Below the pieces are notes generated by a model, which was not told where the DNA came from, did no database searches, and worked only from the letters and a program-made list of their open reading frames with translations. The position numbers and the translations under genes were made by a program. This document shows positions 19,281 through 27,582 of a stretch of 64,000 nt of DNA, piece by piece (position 1 is the stretch's first letter; each line of letters opens with the position of its first letter). Source of the DNA: Shewanella corallii (lineage in GTDB: Bacteria; Pseudomonadota; Gammaproteobacteria; Enterobacterales; Shewanellaceae); the NCBI RefSeq assembly GCF_023349125.1, contig NZ_JAKIKT010000013.1, positions 1 to 64,000 on the forward strand, in the 5' to 3' direction.

Positions 19281-20069
19281 TTAAGCCTGCATTGCCTGCT
19301 GTTGCTGCTCTGAACGACGAATAATTTCCCCGGCAAGCGCCAGGTAGGCCTTGGCTCCAGCGCTGGACTTGTCGTAATACATGGCAGGCGCACCAAAGCT
19401 TGGTGCTTCAGCAAGACGAATATTGCGGGGGATAACAGTGCGGTATACCTTGTCGCCAAAGTGCTGCTTGAGCTGTTCGGAAACATCGTTGGCCAGGCGG
19501 TTACGGGGATCGTACATGGTGCGCAGAATCCCTTCGATCGCCAGCGTCGGATTAACCATGGCAGCCAGCTTGCCTATGGTATCAAGCAGGGCTGTCAGCC
19601 CCTCCAGTGCGTAGTATTCGCACTGCATGGGTACCAAAACTGAGTCAGCTGCAGACATGGCGTTCACAGTCAGCATGTTCAGTGAAGGCGGGCAGTCGAT
19701 AAAGATAAAATCATACTCGTCCCTTACGGCCGCCAGTGCATTGCGCAGGCGGACTTCCCGGGCGAAAAATTCCATCAGTTTGATTTCGGCAGCGGTCACA
19801 TCGCCATTACCGGCGATCAGATCATATTTGCCTGAAGTGTTGCGGATGACTACGTCATCGAAAGGTTTTTCCTCAACCAACAACTCATAAGCTGTGTTTT
19901 CAACTTCATATTTGTCGACGCCACTGCCCATGGTCGCGTTGCCCTGAGGATCCAGATCAATCAGCAATACCTTGCGCTTGGTCGCCGCCAATGATGCGGC
20001 CAAATTTACACATGTAGTTGTTTTTCCGACGCCTCCCTTCTGGTTGGCTACGGCAATTACCTTACCCAC
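19281..20069 (-). CDS. parA: chromosome-partitioning ATPase ParA (Soj)
   Basis: 262 residues. Deviant Walker A KGGVGKTT at the N-terminus (residues 10-17), IDLDPQGNAT after it, and DFIFIDCPPSLN as the Walker B region. ParA dimers bind DNA non-specifically and pull the ParB-parS complex toward the poles. It lacks a DNA-binding N-terminal extension, so it is of the chromosomal Soj type, not the plasmid SopA/P1 type. It is probably transcribed with mnmG, rsmG and parB. Confidence 0.97.
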   Translation of the reverse strand: MGKVIAVANQKGGVGKTTTCVNLAASLAATKRKVLLIDLDPQGNATMGSGVDKYEVENTAYELLVEEKPFDDVVIRNTSGKYDLIAGNGDVTAAEIKLMEFFAREVRLRNALAAVRDEYDFIFIDCPPSLNMLTVNAMSAADSVLVPMQCEYYALEGLTALLDTIGKLAAMVNPTLAIEGILRTMYDPRNRLANDVSEQLKQHFGDKVYRTVIPRNIRLAEAPSFGAPAMYYDKSSAGAKAYLALAGEIIRRSEQQQQAMQA

Positions 20070-20112
20070 AATGTCACCCTGTCAGTCATTGCTTGCCCGA
20101 ATAGTCCCTTGG

Positions 20113-20152
20113 GTACAAGTTGCTTGATGTGTGCACAGATTGCAACTTGTAC
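20113..20152. repeat. 11-bp inverted repeat upstream of parA
   Basis: GTACAAGTTGC (20113-20123) and its exact complement GCAACTTGTAC (20142-20152) are separated by 18 bases. It lies 44 bases before the parA start codon, in the parA-rsmG gap. It could be a regulator site or a leader hairpin. A second palindrome, CTTGTTTG-G-CAAACAAG (20156-20172), lies between it and the rsmG stop codon. Confidence 0.75.
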
Positions 20153-20175
20153 AGGCTTGTTTGGCAAACAAGTTA

Positions 20176-20796
20176 TTATTCTTTCACTATTTTCAGCAGA
20201 TGCCGCTGTTCATCCAGCGCGGGAACCTGCAAAGCGATTGTGTCTTTTAATTCAAAGCCGGCGGGTATACTGGCCATCTCGTCATCCGCCAACTGACCTT
20301 TGAGAGCATAGAATACTCCATTTTCAGCTGGCAAATGGTGACACCAGTTGAGCATATCGTCGACGGAGGCAAAAGCCCGGCTCAATACACCATCAAATCC
20401 CTGCTCCGGCTGATAGGCTTCAACCCGGCTTTCAGTTGGCACTATGTTGTCCAGACCCAGCTCAAACTGTACCTGTTTCTGAAAGCGGATACGCTTTCCA
20501 AGGCTGTCCAATAACACAAAGGTTTTATCCGGGTTCAAAATCGCCAATGGGATCCCAGGCAAGCCAGGTCCGGTGCCAACATCAATAAATCGATCGCCCT
20601 GAAGATGAGGCGATACCACCAGAGAATCCAAAATGTGGCGAACCAGCATCTGCTCTGGATCCCGCACTGAGGTCAGGTTATAGGCTTTATTCCATTTGTT
20701 AAGCAGGGCAACAAAGTCCAGAAGTTGCTGTTTTTGCTTGTCCGTGGCCTGGATATTGGCTTCGGCCAGATAAGCATCGAGTTGAGCTGCTAGCAC
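20176..20796 (-). CDS. rsmG: 16S rRNA (guanine(527)-N7)-methyltransferase RsmG
   Basis: 206 residues. The SAM-binding motif is FIDVGTGPGLPGIPLAI (about 68-84) in a Rossmann methyltransferase fold, typical of RsmG (GidB). It methylates G527 of 16S rRNA; loss gives low-level streptomycin resistance in other bacteria. It follows mnmG in the conserved mnmG-rsmG-parA-parB order. Confidence 0.97.
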   Translation of the reverse strand: MLAAQLDAYLAEANIQATDKQKQQLLDFVALLNKWNKAYNLTSVRDPEQMLVRHILDSLVVSPHLQGDRFIDVGTGPGLPGIPLAILNPDKTFVLLDSLGKRIRFQKQVQFELGLDNIVPTESRVEAYQPEQGFDGVLSRAFASVDDMLNWCHHLPAENGVFYALKGQLADDEMASIPAGFELKDTIALQVPALDEQRHLLKIVKE

Positions 20797-20847
20797 AGGG
20801 AGTCCCCTTTAAAAATCGCGACAAATATTATGTATCTGGAGATAAAC

Positions 20848-20872
20848 AAAGGGAAGCGTATCGCTTCCCTTG
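20848..20872 (-). terminator. hairpin between mnmG and rsmG, possible attenuator
   Basis: AAGGGAAGCG/CGCTTCCCTT stem with a 3-base loop, followed on the minus strand by TTTGTTTATC. The weak U-tract suggests partial termination between the two genes. Confidence 0.5.
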
Positions 20873-20897
20873 TAAGGTATCAGCTGCAGTCTACAGC

Positions 20898-22787
20898 TCA
20901 GGCGCTTTTACGCAGCAGACCACGCTTTTTCAAATGCACCAGCAAAATGGAGATGGCAGCTGGCGTAACGCCTGAAATCCGGGAAGCCTGACCTATGGTC
21001 TCTGGCTTGTGAGAGTTCAGCTTGGCAGTCACTTCGTTGGACAGTCCAGGAACTTCAGCATAATCAAGATCCATCGGCAAACGGGTATTCTCATTGCGCT
21101 GATGTTTGTTGATCTCATCCTGCTGACGCTGGATATAGCCCGCGTATTTCACCTGGATTTGAACCTGCTCAGCAGCATAAGGATCTTCCAGGCCTGGACC
21201 AAAACCTTCAATGCCAACCAGTTTCTGGTAATCCATTTCCGGACGACGCAACAGATCTTCAAATGAAGCTTCGCGGGAAATTGGTGTATTCAGATGTGGA
21301 TTCAGATGCTCAACCAAAGGTGAATTCACATGTACCCACTGACTACGCAAGCGCTGAAGTTCCTGTTCAATGGAATCCCGCTTCTCATTGAACTTCGCCC
21401 AACGGTGATCATCAATCAGACCCAATTCACGACCTTTTTCGGTCAAACGCAGATCGGCATTGTCTTCACGCAGCAGCAGACGGTATTCGGCGCGGCTGGT
21501 GAACATACGGTAGGGCTCTTTGGTACCCAGAGTCGACAGATCATCAACCAGTACGCCCAGATACGCTTCATCACGGCGAGGAGCCCAGGACTCTTTGCCC
21601 TGAACCTGAAGTGCCGCGTTGGTACCGGCCAGCAGCCCCTGAGCACCGGCTTCTTCATAACCTGTGGTGCCGTTGATCTGACCAGCGAAGAACAAGCCAT
21701 CAATGGTCTTGGTTTCCAGAGAGTTTTTCAGATCTCTTGGATCGAAGTAATCATATTCGATCGCGTAACCCGGACGGATGATCTCAGCGTTTTCCATCCC
21801 TTTGATAGAGCGAACCAGGTTCAGCTGTACGTCAAATGGCAGACTGGTGGAGATGCCATTTGGATAGATTTCTGTGGTTGTCAGGCCTTCAGGTTCGATA
21901 AAGATCTGGTGTGAACTCTTATCGGCAAAACGGTGGATCTTGTCTTCAATACTTGGGCAGTAACGTGGACCAATTCCCTCAATCACACCTGAGTACATAG
22001 GACTTCTGTCCAAACCACCACGAATAATATCGTGAGTGCGCTCATTGGTATGGGTGATAAAACAGGAGATCTGTTGTGGATGCTGGTTAACATTACCGAT
22101 GAAAGACATTACCGGCAGGGGATCATCACCTTTCTGCTCAATCATCTGAGAGAAATCAATGGTTCTGGCATCGATACGTGGAGGAGTACCAGTCTTCAGG
22201 CGACCAACACGAATAGGCAGCTCACGCAGACGCTGTGCCAGTGCCATAGCAGGCTGATCACCGGCGCGACCGCCACCATAGTTTTCCAGACCAATATGAA
22301 TACGGCCACCCAGGAAAGTACCAGTTGTCAGGACCACTGCAGGAGCTTCAAATGCCAGTCCCATCTGAGTGATAGCACCGATCACCTTGCCATTTTCAAC
22401 CACAAGATCATCAACTGCTTGCTGGAAGATCTTCAGGTTTGGCTGGTTCTGCAGGATCGTCAGGATCGCCTGTTTATACAGAGCGCGATCTGCCTGAGCA
22501 CGGGTAGCGCGCACAGCAGGACCTTTGGATGAGTTCAGAGTACGGAACTGAATGCCTGACAAGTCTGTTGCGGTAGCCATAGCACCACCCAGAGCATCGA
22601 TCTCTTTAACCAGATGGCCTTTGCCGATCCCACCAATAGCCGGATTACAGGACATTTGTCCCAGCGTATCTACGTTGTGAGTCAACAGCAGGGTTTTACA
22701 ACCCATTCGAGCAGAGGCCAATGCGGCTTCAGTTCCGGCATGACCACCACCTACAACAATTACATCAAACCGTTCATGAAAATGCAT
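20898..22787 (-). CDS. mnmG: tRNA uridine-5-carboxymethylaminomethyl modification enzyme MnmG
   Basis: 629 residues, the usual length. The FAD-binding GGGHAGTEAALASARMG lies at residues 13-29, and CNPAIGGIGKGHLVKEIDAL and FRTLNSSKGPAVRATRAQ are MnmG signatures. The C-terminal helical domain ends near SGVTPAAISILLVHLKKRG. With MnmE, encoded at 40265-41626, it makes the cmnm5 modification of wobble uridines. It is the first gene left of oriC and is transcribed away from it, as in E. coli. Confidence 0.98.
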   Translation of the reverse strand: MHFHERFDVIVVGGGHAGTEAALASARMGCKTLLLTHNVDTLGQMSCNPAIGGIGKGHLVKEIDALGGAMATATDLSGIQFRTLNSSKGPAVRATRAQADRALYKQAILTILQNQPNLKIFQQAVDDLVVENGKVIGAITQMGLAFEAPAVVLTTGTFLGGRIHIGLENYGGGRAGDQPAMALAQRLRELPIRVGRLKTGTPPRIDARTIDFSQMIEQKGDDPLPVMSFIGNVNQHPQQISCFITHTNERTHDIIRGGLDRSPMYSGVIEGIGPRYCPSIEDKIHRFADKSSHQIFIEPEGLTTTEIYPNGISTSLPFDVQLNLVRSIKGMENAEIIRPGYAIEYDYFDPRDLKNSLETKTIDGLFFAGQINGTTGYEEAGAQGLLAGTNAALQVQGKESWAPRRDEAYLGVLVDDLSTLGTKEPYRMFTSRAEYRLLLREDNADLRLTEKGRELGLIDDHRWAKFNEKRDSIEQELQRLRSQWVHVNSPLVEHLNPHLNTPISREASFEDLLRRPEMDYQKLVGIEGFGPGLEDPYAAEQVQIQVKYAGYIQRQQDEINKHQRNENTRLPMDLDYAEVPGLSNEVTAKLNSHKPETIGQASRISGVTPAAISILLVHLKKRGLLRKSA

Positions 22788-23066
22788 GACACTGCCTTCG
22801 ATTACATAAGAGGAAATTCACAGAGCAGAATATTTTACCACCTGGCTGAGCCAAGGTGAATGATCTATTTAGATTGAACGGATCGTCATGGATCGGCTTT
22901 ATAGATCTTAAGATCTTTATATAGATCTTCTTACTATGTTTACTATTAGGATCGACAAGATCTGTGCAAAACGCTAAAAGTCCTTTTAAACCAATAGTTA
23001 GTGAATTTCTGATCCTGTGATCTGTGGGCGATCTAACGCAAAATAAGGTGGGGATAGATCGCGTGG

Positions 23067-23075
23067 TTATCCACA
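23067..23075 (+). promoter_or_regulatory. DnaA box in oriC
   Basis: Exact TTATCCACA, the high-affinity DnaA box, to the right of the AT-rich GATC repeats. Confidence 0.93.
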
Positions 23076-23139
23076 GGGTGGATCTTTGGTCAGTTGAGGT
23101 GTTAATTAGTTCAACGGTAGATCAGATCTAAATAATACC

Positions 23140-23148
23140 TTATCCACA
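23140..23148 (+). promoter_or_regulatory. DnaA box in oriC
   Basis: Second exact TTATCCACA in the same direction, 73 bp (about seven helical turns) from the first. Confidence 0.93.
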
Positions 23149-23172
23149 AATTTATTATTTTGGATCGTAATC

Positions 23173-23181
23173 TGTGGATAA
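23173..23181 (-). promoter_or_regulatory. DnaA box in oriC, opposite orientation
   Basis: TGTGGATAA on the plus strand, i.e. TTATCCACA on the minus strand, at the mioC-proximal edge of the origin. This is the position and orientation of box R4 in E. coli. Confidence 0.93.
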
Positions 23182-23231
23182 GGATGATCTATTCTGTGTG
23201 CAATAGAGGCTTTAGTCTGAATGACAGGATC

Positions 23232-23672
23232 TCACACCTGGTTTTGCCAATCAGATAACCAAGACAGGGCGGGCTCTTCAGGGACAGGATTCTGTTGAAC
23301 ATCGATCTGGATCTTATTCACAATGGCTTTGGCGCCAAGCTGTTCCATCTGCTCCACCAGCTGCTCAGGGCCCTGACAAAAAGTGTCATAGCTTGAGTCG
23401 CCGATTGCACATAAAGCGTACTTCACCTCTGTCAGATCCGGTTTTTGAGATTGGATCTGTGCCAGTAAAGGTTGAATATTGTCAGGTAGATCTCCAGCCC
23501 CATGGGTTGAAGATACCAGCAGCCAAATAGCCTTTGGATCCAACTGGTCCAGATCCGGTGACAGATGAATTCTGGTTTCATGTCCTGCCTGTTCCAGCTG
23601 GGCCTCAAGTTCATCTGCAACATACTCACTACCACCCAGAGTGGTGCCAACTAAAATCTCAAACGTGCTCAT
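23232..23672 (-). CDS. mioC: flavodoxin-like protein MioC
   Basis: 146 residues from the ATG at 23672 (MSTFEILVGTTLGG), chosen because AGGAAACAAA precedes it; an in-frame start 12 codons earlier lacks support. The fold is a short-chain flavodoxin: the FMN phosphate loop is TTLGGSEYVADELE and the flavin-stacking region includes SSTHGAGDLPDN and GDSSYDTFCQG. MioC supports biotin synthase activity in E. coli. It is read toward oriC and no terminator is visible between its stop codon and the origin, so its transcription enters oriC as in E. coli. Confidence 0.95.
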   Translation of the reverse strand: MSTFEILVGTTLGGSEYVADELEAQLEQAGHETRIHLSPDLDQLDPKAIWLLVSSTHGAGDLPDNIQPLLAQIQSQKPDLTEVKYALCAIGDSSYDTFCQGPEQLVEQMEQLGAKAIVNKIQIDVQQNPVPEEPALSWLSDWQNQV

Positions 23673-23831
23673 TTTGTTTCCTGTGTTACCTGGATTAATG
23701 GCCAACATCTTAGCCGAACTGCCCCGCCATCCATAATGGGGAATTTAGGTCGGGGTTATCCCTGAGGGCGGATGCACCTGAGCCTGAGTCGGGGTACACT
23801 TTGGCGATATCCTGGCTGTTTATTTAAATCA

Positions 23832-26258
23832 ATGACTTCCGATTTTCATCTACCTATAGATGCCATCAAAGCTGAGTTTGAAACTCAGATAGAAGAACAC
23901 CATATGGTGATTCAATCAGATACAGGTTCAGGGAAATCTACCCGATTACCTTTATGGGCGGCTGATGGTGGCAATCGTCGTGTGCTGGTGGTTGAACCCC
24001 GGCGGGTGGCCTGTGTGGCATTGGCTGACTTTCTTGGCAGTGATGAGATATGTCACCAACACGGGCTGAATGTCGGCTATGCCATCAGGTTTGAAAATCA
24101 GGTTACCCAGGACACTCAACTGGCATTTGTGACTCCCGGAATCGCGCTAAACTGGTTCGCTGAGAACGGATTGGAAGATTTTGATCTGGTGATCATTGAT
24201 GAGTTTCATGAACGGCGCTGGGACACAGATCTTTTGTTGGCGCTGCTAAGGCGCCAGAGCCAGCACAGGTTATTGCTGACATCAGCCACGATAGATGGTG
24301 AACGATTGGCGCAATACCTGGGCCACAGTACCTATTTATTGCAGACCCAGGGTAAAAGGTTCCATGTGGAACTTCGCTATTTGGCCAACGACAGTCAGCA
24401 ACTGCCTGATGCCAGAGACTTGCCACTGAGGGTGCGCAGCGCGGTAGAGTCTGTGATCCCAGACCTGGATGGGGATATTTTGGTGTTTCTGCCGGGTAAG
24501 GGGGAGATCTGCAAATGTGCGCAGCTACTCGGTGATCTGCCACTGACCTGTATGCAGCTCCATGGTGGCTCAGATATAGATACCCAGCGGCAGGTACTGG
24601 CCAGCGGCCAGGGCCCCAGAGTGATCCTGGCGACCAATGTTGCAGAAACCTCGCTGACTATTCCTGGTGTCACTGTGGTGATCGACTCAGGTCTGGAGCG
24701 CAGAACCCACCAGCGAAATGGCAGAACAGTGCTGTCTCTGGCCCGGATTTCCCGGGACTCAGCTGATCAACGTCTGGGTCGGGCCGGTCGTGTCAGAGAG
24801 GGAATATGCATTCGGTTGTGGGGGCAACATGCGCCACTGGAAGCAAGAACGCCAGCTGAACTGCTACGGGAAGAGTTGACCGAACCTATGTTGGCCGCAG
24901 CTGCCTGCGGTAAACCGCTGCAGCAACTTGAGTTTGTTGATGAGCTGAAAGAAAAAGCGCTGGCTGAAGCGAGCAGCAGACTTGAGACAATTGCTGCCAT
25001 AGATGCTGGTGGAAAGATTACCGAGCACGGCCGGGCCCTGTTTCCACTGCCTATTGATACTCAATTTGCTCACCTTATCAGTGCTATGGAAGATGATGTC
25101 AGCAAAGGCATTATGGTGGACCTGTGCGCTGCCATGAGCCTGGGCAGAAGGTTGTGGCAGACACCGTCATCAGTGGATGGCCTCAGAGAGTTGGCAGTAT
25201 GGGAACCTCTGGGGTGCGACGCTATGGCGATGATCAAATTGCTTCGCCAATCACTGCCTGAATTTCTCAATATTGATCTTCAGTTGCGCCGGGAGATCCG
25301 TCAGCTGGCCAATCAGATCCGCACGGTTGTTAACCTGCCACCGATGGAAACAGGGATCCCTGATGAAAAAGCCAGACAGACCTGGCTCTGTCAGGTGATA
25401 AAAGCCCTGCCGGAATTGACCTATGTGCAGCGTCAAACCCGCGATAACGCCTATGGAAATGGTCGTAATGAGGTTCAGGTGAGTCGGGAAGGCCGCTTTG
25501 CGGTGCTGGATGACAACCGTAAGGTTTATCCTGAAGCCGCAGTTGTGTTGGATCAGTTCTCACTGCCAGGCAGAGGTGTCAGACAAACCCTGAATATGGG
25601 TACCTGTATGGTGCCTGTCAGCTGGAGGTTGATAGCCGGGATTGAGCTTGGCAGTGAGCGTGTGGCACAGGAGCAACCTCATCCTGATAAAGGCTGCCTG
25701 ATGGAGCGTATCTATGGCGGACGGGTTATCGCCAGCTACTATGCGCGGGTATCGGGTGCTCTGGCTGTTAAAGCGGCAGCACAGGCCATTATAAAAGGAG
25801 AGGTGATGCCAGGGCTGGCGGAAAAGCTGGCAGATGATCTCCAGGCCAGCGCTATCTGGCTGGCTTTACCCAGTGCCACGAGGAGCGAACTGTTGGCGGG
25901 CATGCCTGATCAACAGGGTGATACATTGCCTGCATCTGATCTTGAAACTTACCTGGTAAACAAGCTTCAGGATCTTGGCGTTGTCGAATTGGACGACCTT
26001 GGTTTGCTTGAATGGGAAGATCTGGAATTTGAGTGTATCCCGGACTGGTGTCGACAGAAGTTTGATGAACTGTATCCCAGAGCCCTGGTGTTGCCTGAAT
26101 TGAAGCTCAGAGTTGAATATGATGTCCGGGCAAAAAAGATTGAAATGACTTATCAGGACGGCGCACGCAAGACCGACCCCAAACGCTGGGAACTCCCCAG
26201 ATGGCAGGGATGGAGGATTCAGTATCGCAAAGCCAGCCGGGTAGTTGATATTAAATAG
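23832..26258 (+). CDS. DExH-box ATP-dependent helicase, HrpB-like
   Basis: About 808 residues from the ATG at 23832. An in-frame ATG at 23772 would add 20 residues and has GAGGGCGG close upstream, so the start is uncertain. Motif I is SDTGSGKST, motif II DEFH (VIIDEFHERRWD), motif III TSATID, and motif VI QRLGRAGR, in two RecA domains over about 1-340. The rest has the helicase-associated region (HA2) and the C-terminal domain of the HrpA/HrpB group. Length equals that of E. coli HrpB. Its role is probably RNA remodelling, not established. Near residue 177 its gene holds a degenerate parS-like sequence (24358-24373). Confidence 0.88.
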   Translation: MTSDFHLPIDAIKAEFETQIEEHHMVIQSDTGSGKSTRLPLWAADGGNRRVLVVEPRRVACVALADFLGSDEICHQHGLNVGYAIRFENQVTQDTQLAFVTPGIALNWFAENGLEDFDLVIIDEFHERRWDTDLLLALLRRQSQHRLLLTSATIDGERLAQYLGHSTYLLQTQGKRFHVELRYLANDSQQLPDARDLPLRVRSAVESVIPDLDGDILVFLPGKGEICKCAQLLGDLPLTCMQLHGGSDIDTQRQVLASGQGPRVILATNVAETSLTIPGVTVVIDSGLERRTHQRNGRTVLSLARISRDSADQRLGRAGRVREGICIRLWGQHAPLEARTPAELLREELTEPMLAAAACGKPLQQLEFVDELKEKALAEASSRLETIAAIDAGGKITEHGRALFPLPIDTQFAHLISAMEDDVSKGIMVDLCAAMSLGRRLWQTPSSVDGLRELAVWEPLGCDAMAMIKLLRQSLPEFLNIDLQLRREIRQLANQIRTVVNLPPMETGIPDEKARQTWLCQVIKALPELTYVQRQTRDNAYGNGRNEVQVSREGRFAVLDDNRKVYPEAAVVLDQFSLPGRGVRQTLNMGTCMVPVSWRLIAGIELGSERVAQEQPHPDKGCLMERIYGGRVIASYYARVSGALAVKAAAQAIIKGEVMPGLAEKLADDLQASAIWLALPSATRSELLAGMPDQQGDTLPASDLETYLVNKLQDLGVVELDDLGLLEWEDLEFECIPDWCRQKFDELYPRALVLPELKLRVEYDVRAKKIEMTYQDGARKTDPKRWELPRWQGWRIQYRKASRVVDIK

Positions 26259-26274
26259 CGCGCCAGGGCACAAC

Positions 26275-26300
26275 AAAGCCCGGAAACGACCGGGCTTTTC
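26275..26300. terminator. bidirectional terminator between the helicase and transglycosylase genes
   Basis: AAAGCCCGG (26275-26283)/CCGGGCTTT (26290-26298), six-base loop, with A-rich and T-rich flanks, between two converging genes. Confidence 0.85.
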
Positions 26301-26325
26301 TGCTTTTGCAGGAAGTTTACTGCAG

Positions 26326-27573
26326 TCAGAGTTTCATACTTTCCAGCTCTGTCAGATACTGATCGTTTAGCTTTTTGACCTTTTTCAGATACTTTTTGGT
26401 TTCATCATAGGGCAGGTTGCTGATCAGCCTGATGTAAACCTCATCACTGCTCATGCTATTGATCAGTGGGACCGCTTTGCCAATGTTGCGACTTCTGTCG
26501 GCATTGAATGCCCGGGCAACGTTACCAGCACCTGTATTGTATGCCGCGATAGTGCAATATTTTCTGCTGACAGGATCTTCGATTTTTTTCAAATAGCGCT
26601 CAGACAGAATAGAGAGGTAGCTGGAGCCGTACAGTATGTTGGTTTCCGGCTGATAAAGCTCTGATGCTGAAGGAGCCTGCTCCTTCTTCAATATCTTGGT
26701 TGCCACATCCAGACCGGCAGAGTTGGGAACAATCTGCATCAGGCCAAATGCCGGTATATGGGATTTGGCTTTGGGATTAAAAGATGATTCGGCATGGGAG
26801 ATTGCCAACAGTAATGCCAGGTCATTGTTGGATTCTTCTGCTGCCTGTTGATAGTGACCTATGAAAGGTGAGATTTTTCGGTACAGATAATTGCCCGGTA
26901 ACTTTACCTGGTAGGAACGAATATTTTTGTATCTGGGGTCTTTTCTGGCGGTTTGCAGCTGTTGATCCAATACTTCCACCCGGGCCTGGGTTTCCTGTTT
27001 GACCTCAGCCAGACGTTGCCGTTTTTGTTCTTCACTCAATCTGGCGTTGGCATCCACGGCACTCATCATCTTCTCTGATTGTTCGCTAATCTGCTGAACC
27101 AGTTGTTGACGTGAATCTTCGATAGACTGGGGAGTAATTTCAGGTATCTGAGTGGCCAATTGTTGCTGTAGTACATCTGACGACAGGTCTATTTGTCCCA
27201 TAAGATCCGCCGCCAGTCTGTCTTCCACCAGCCTGGCGGCTGTGAGTGCGGCGCCGGAATTATCACTCAGAGTCTCAATGGTCAGGGTTTGATCTGCTTC
27301 GTTGAGGATTAAGCGGGTCTGTTGGTCATCTGTATAGATCACCTCTGCCTCCGTTGAGCTCTGCACCGGGATGGCCCAGTTTTTCAACAGGCTGGCCCGG
27401 AACTTATCGTACTCATCGAGATAAGACTTTCTGAATTTTTGATACTCAGTTTGCCTGACATCAAGAAACTGCTGTTTTTGACTCTGGTACTGTTTTTTGA
27501 ACTCTTCAAATGAGTCAGAAGCGGTTACCTGATTTGATAAAGCTGTTATCAATATAATTAAAATAATGCGCAT
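26326..27573 (-). CDS. lytic murein transglycosylase, MltC-like (DUF3393 plus SLT domain)
   Basis: 415 residues. The N-terminus is a signal peptide (MRIILIILITALSNQVTA) without a lipobox cysteine, unlike MltC itself, so the enzyme should be soluble in the periplasm. Residues about 20-140 resemble the MltC N-terminal domain (YDKFRASLLKNWAIP). A charged coiled-coil stretch follows (about 150-210). The SLT domain starts near 225; the catalytic glutamate is Glu262 in LLLAISHAESSFNP, followed by AFGLMQIVP and the AAYNTGAGNVARAF motif. It cleaves peptidoglycan with 1,6-anhydro product. The unknown membrane protein gene upstream is only 9 bases away, so they are one unit. Confidence 0.9.
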   Translation of the reverse strand: MRIILIILITALSNQVTASDSFEEFKKQYQSQKQQFLDVRQTEYQKFRKSYLDEYDKFRASLLKNWAIPVQSSTEAEVIYTDDQQTRLILNEADQTLTIETLSDNSGAALTAARLVEDRLAADLMGQIDLSSDVLQQQLATQIPEITPQSIEDSRQQLVQQISEQSEKMMSAVDANARLSEEQKRQRLAEVKQETQARVEVLDQQLQTARKDPRYKNIRSYQVKLPGNYLYRKISPFIGHYQQAAEESNNDLALLLAISHAESSFNPKAKSHIPAFGLMQIVPNSAGLDVATKILKKEQAPSASELYQPETNILYGSSYLSILSERYLKKIEDPVSRKYCTIAAYNTGAGNVARAFNADRSRNIGKAVPLINSMSSDEVYIRLISNLPYDETKKYLKKVKKLNDQYLTELESMKL

Positions 27574-27582
27574 CTCTCATCC

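Larger units (their letters stand above)
22862..23190. other. oriC: chromosomal replication origin oriC
   Basis: The 444-bp gap between mnmG and mioC has the full signature of a gammaproteobacterial oriC. There are three exact DnaA boxes: TTATCCACA at 23067 and 23140, and its complement at 23173. I counted 18 GATC Dam sites between 22862 and 23231. The left part (22862-22945) is AT-rich with GATC-led repeats such as GATCTATTTAGAT and GATCTTCTTACTA, like the E. coli 13-mers that unwind first. A weaker DnaA-like site (complement of TTTTGCACA) is at 22963. Gene order mnmG-oriC-mioC matches E. coli. Boundaries are approximate. Confidence 0.96.
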
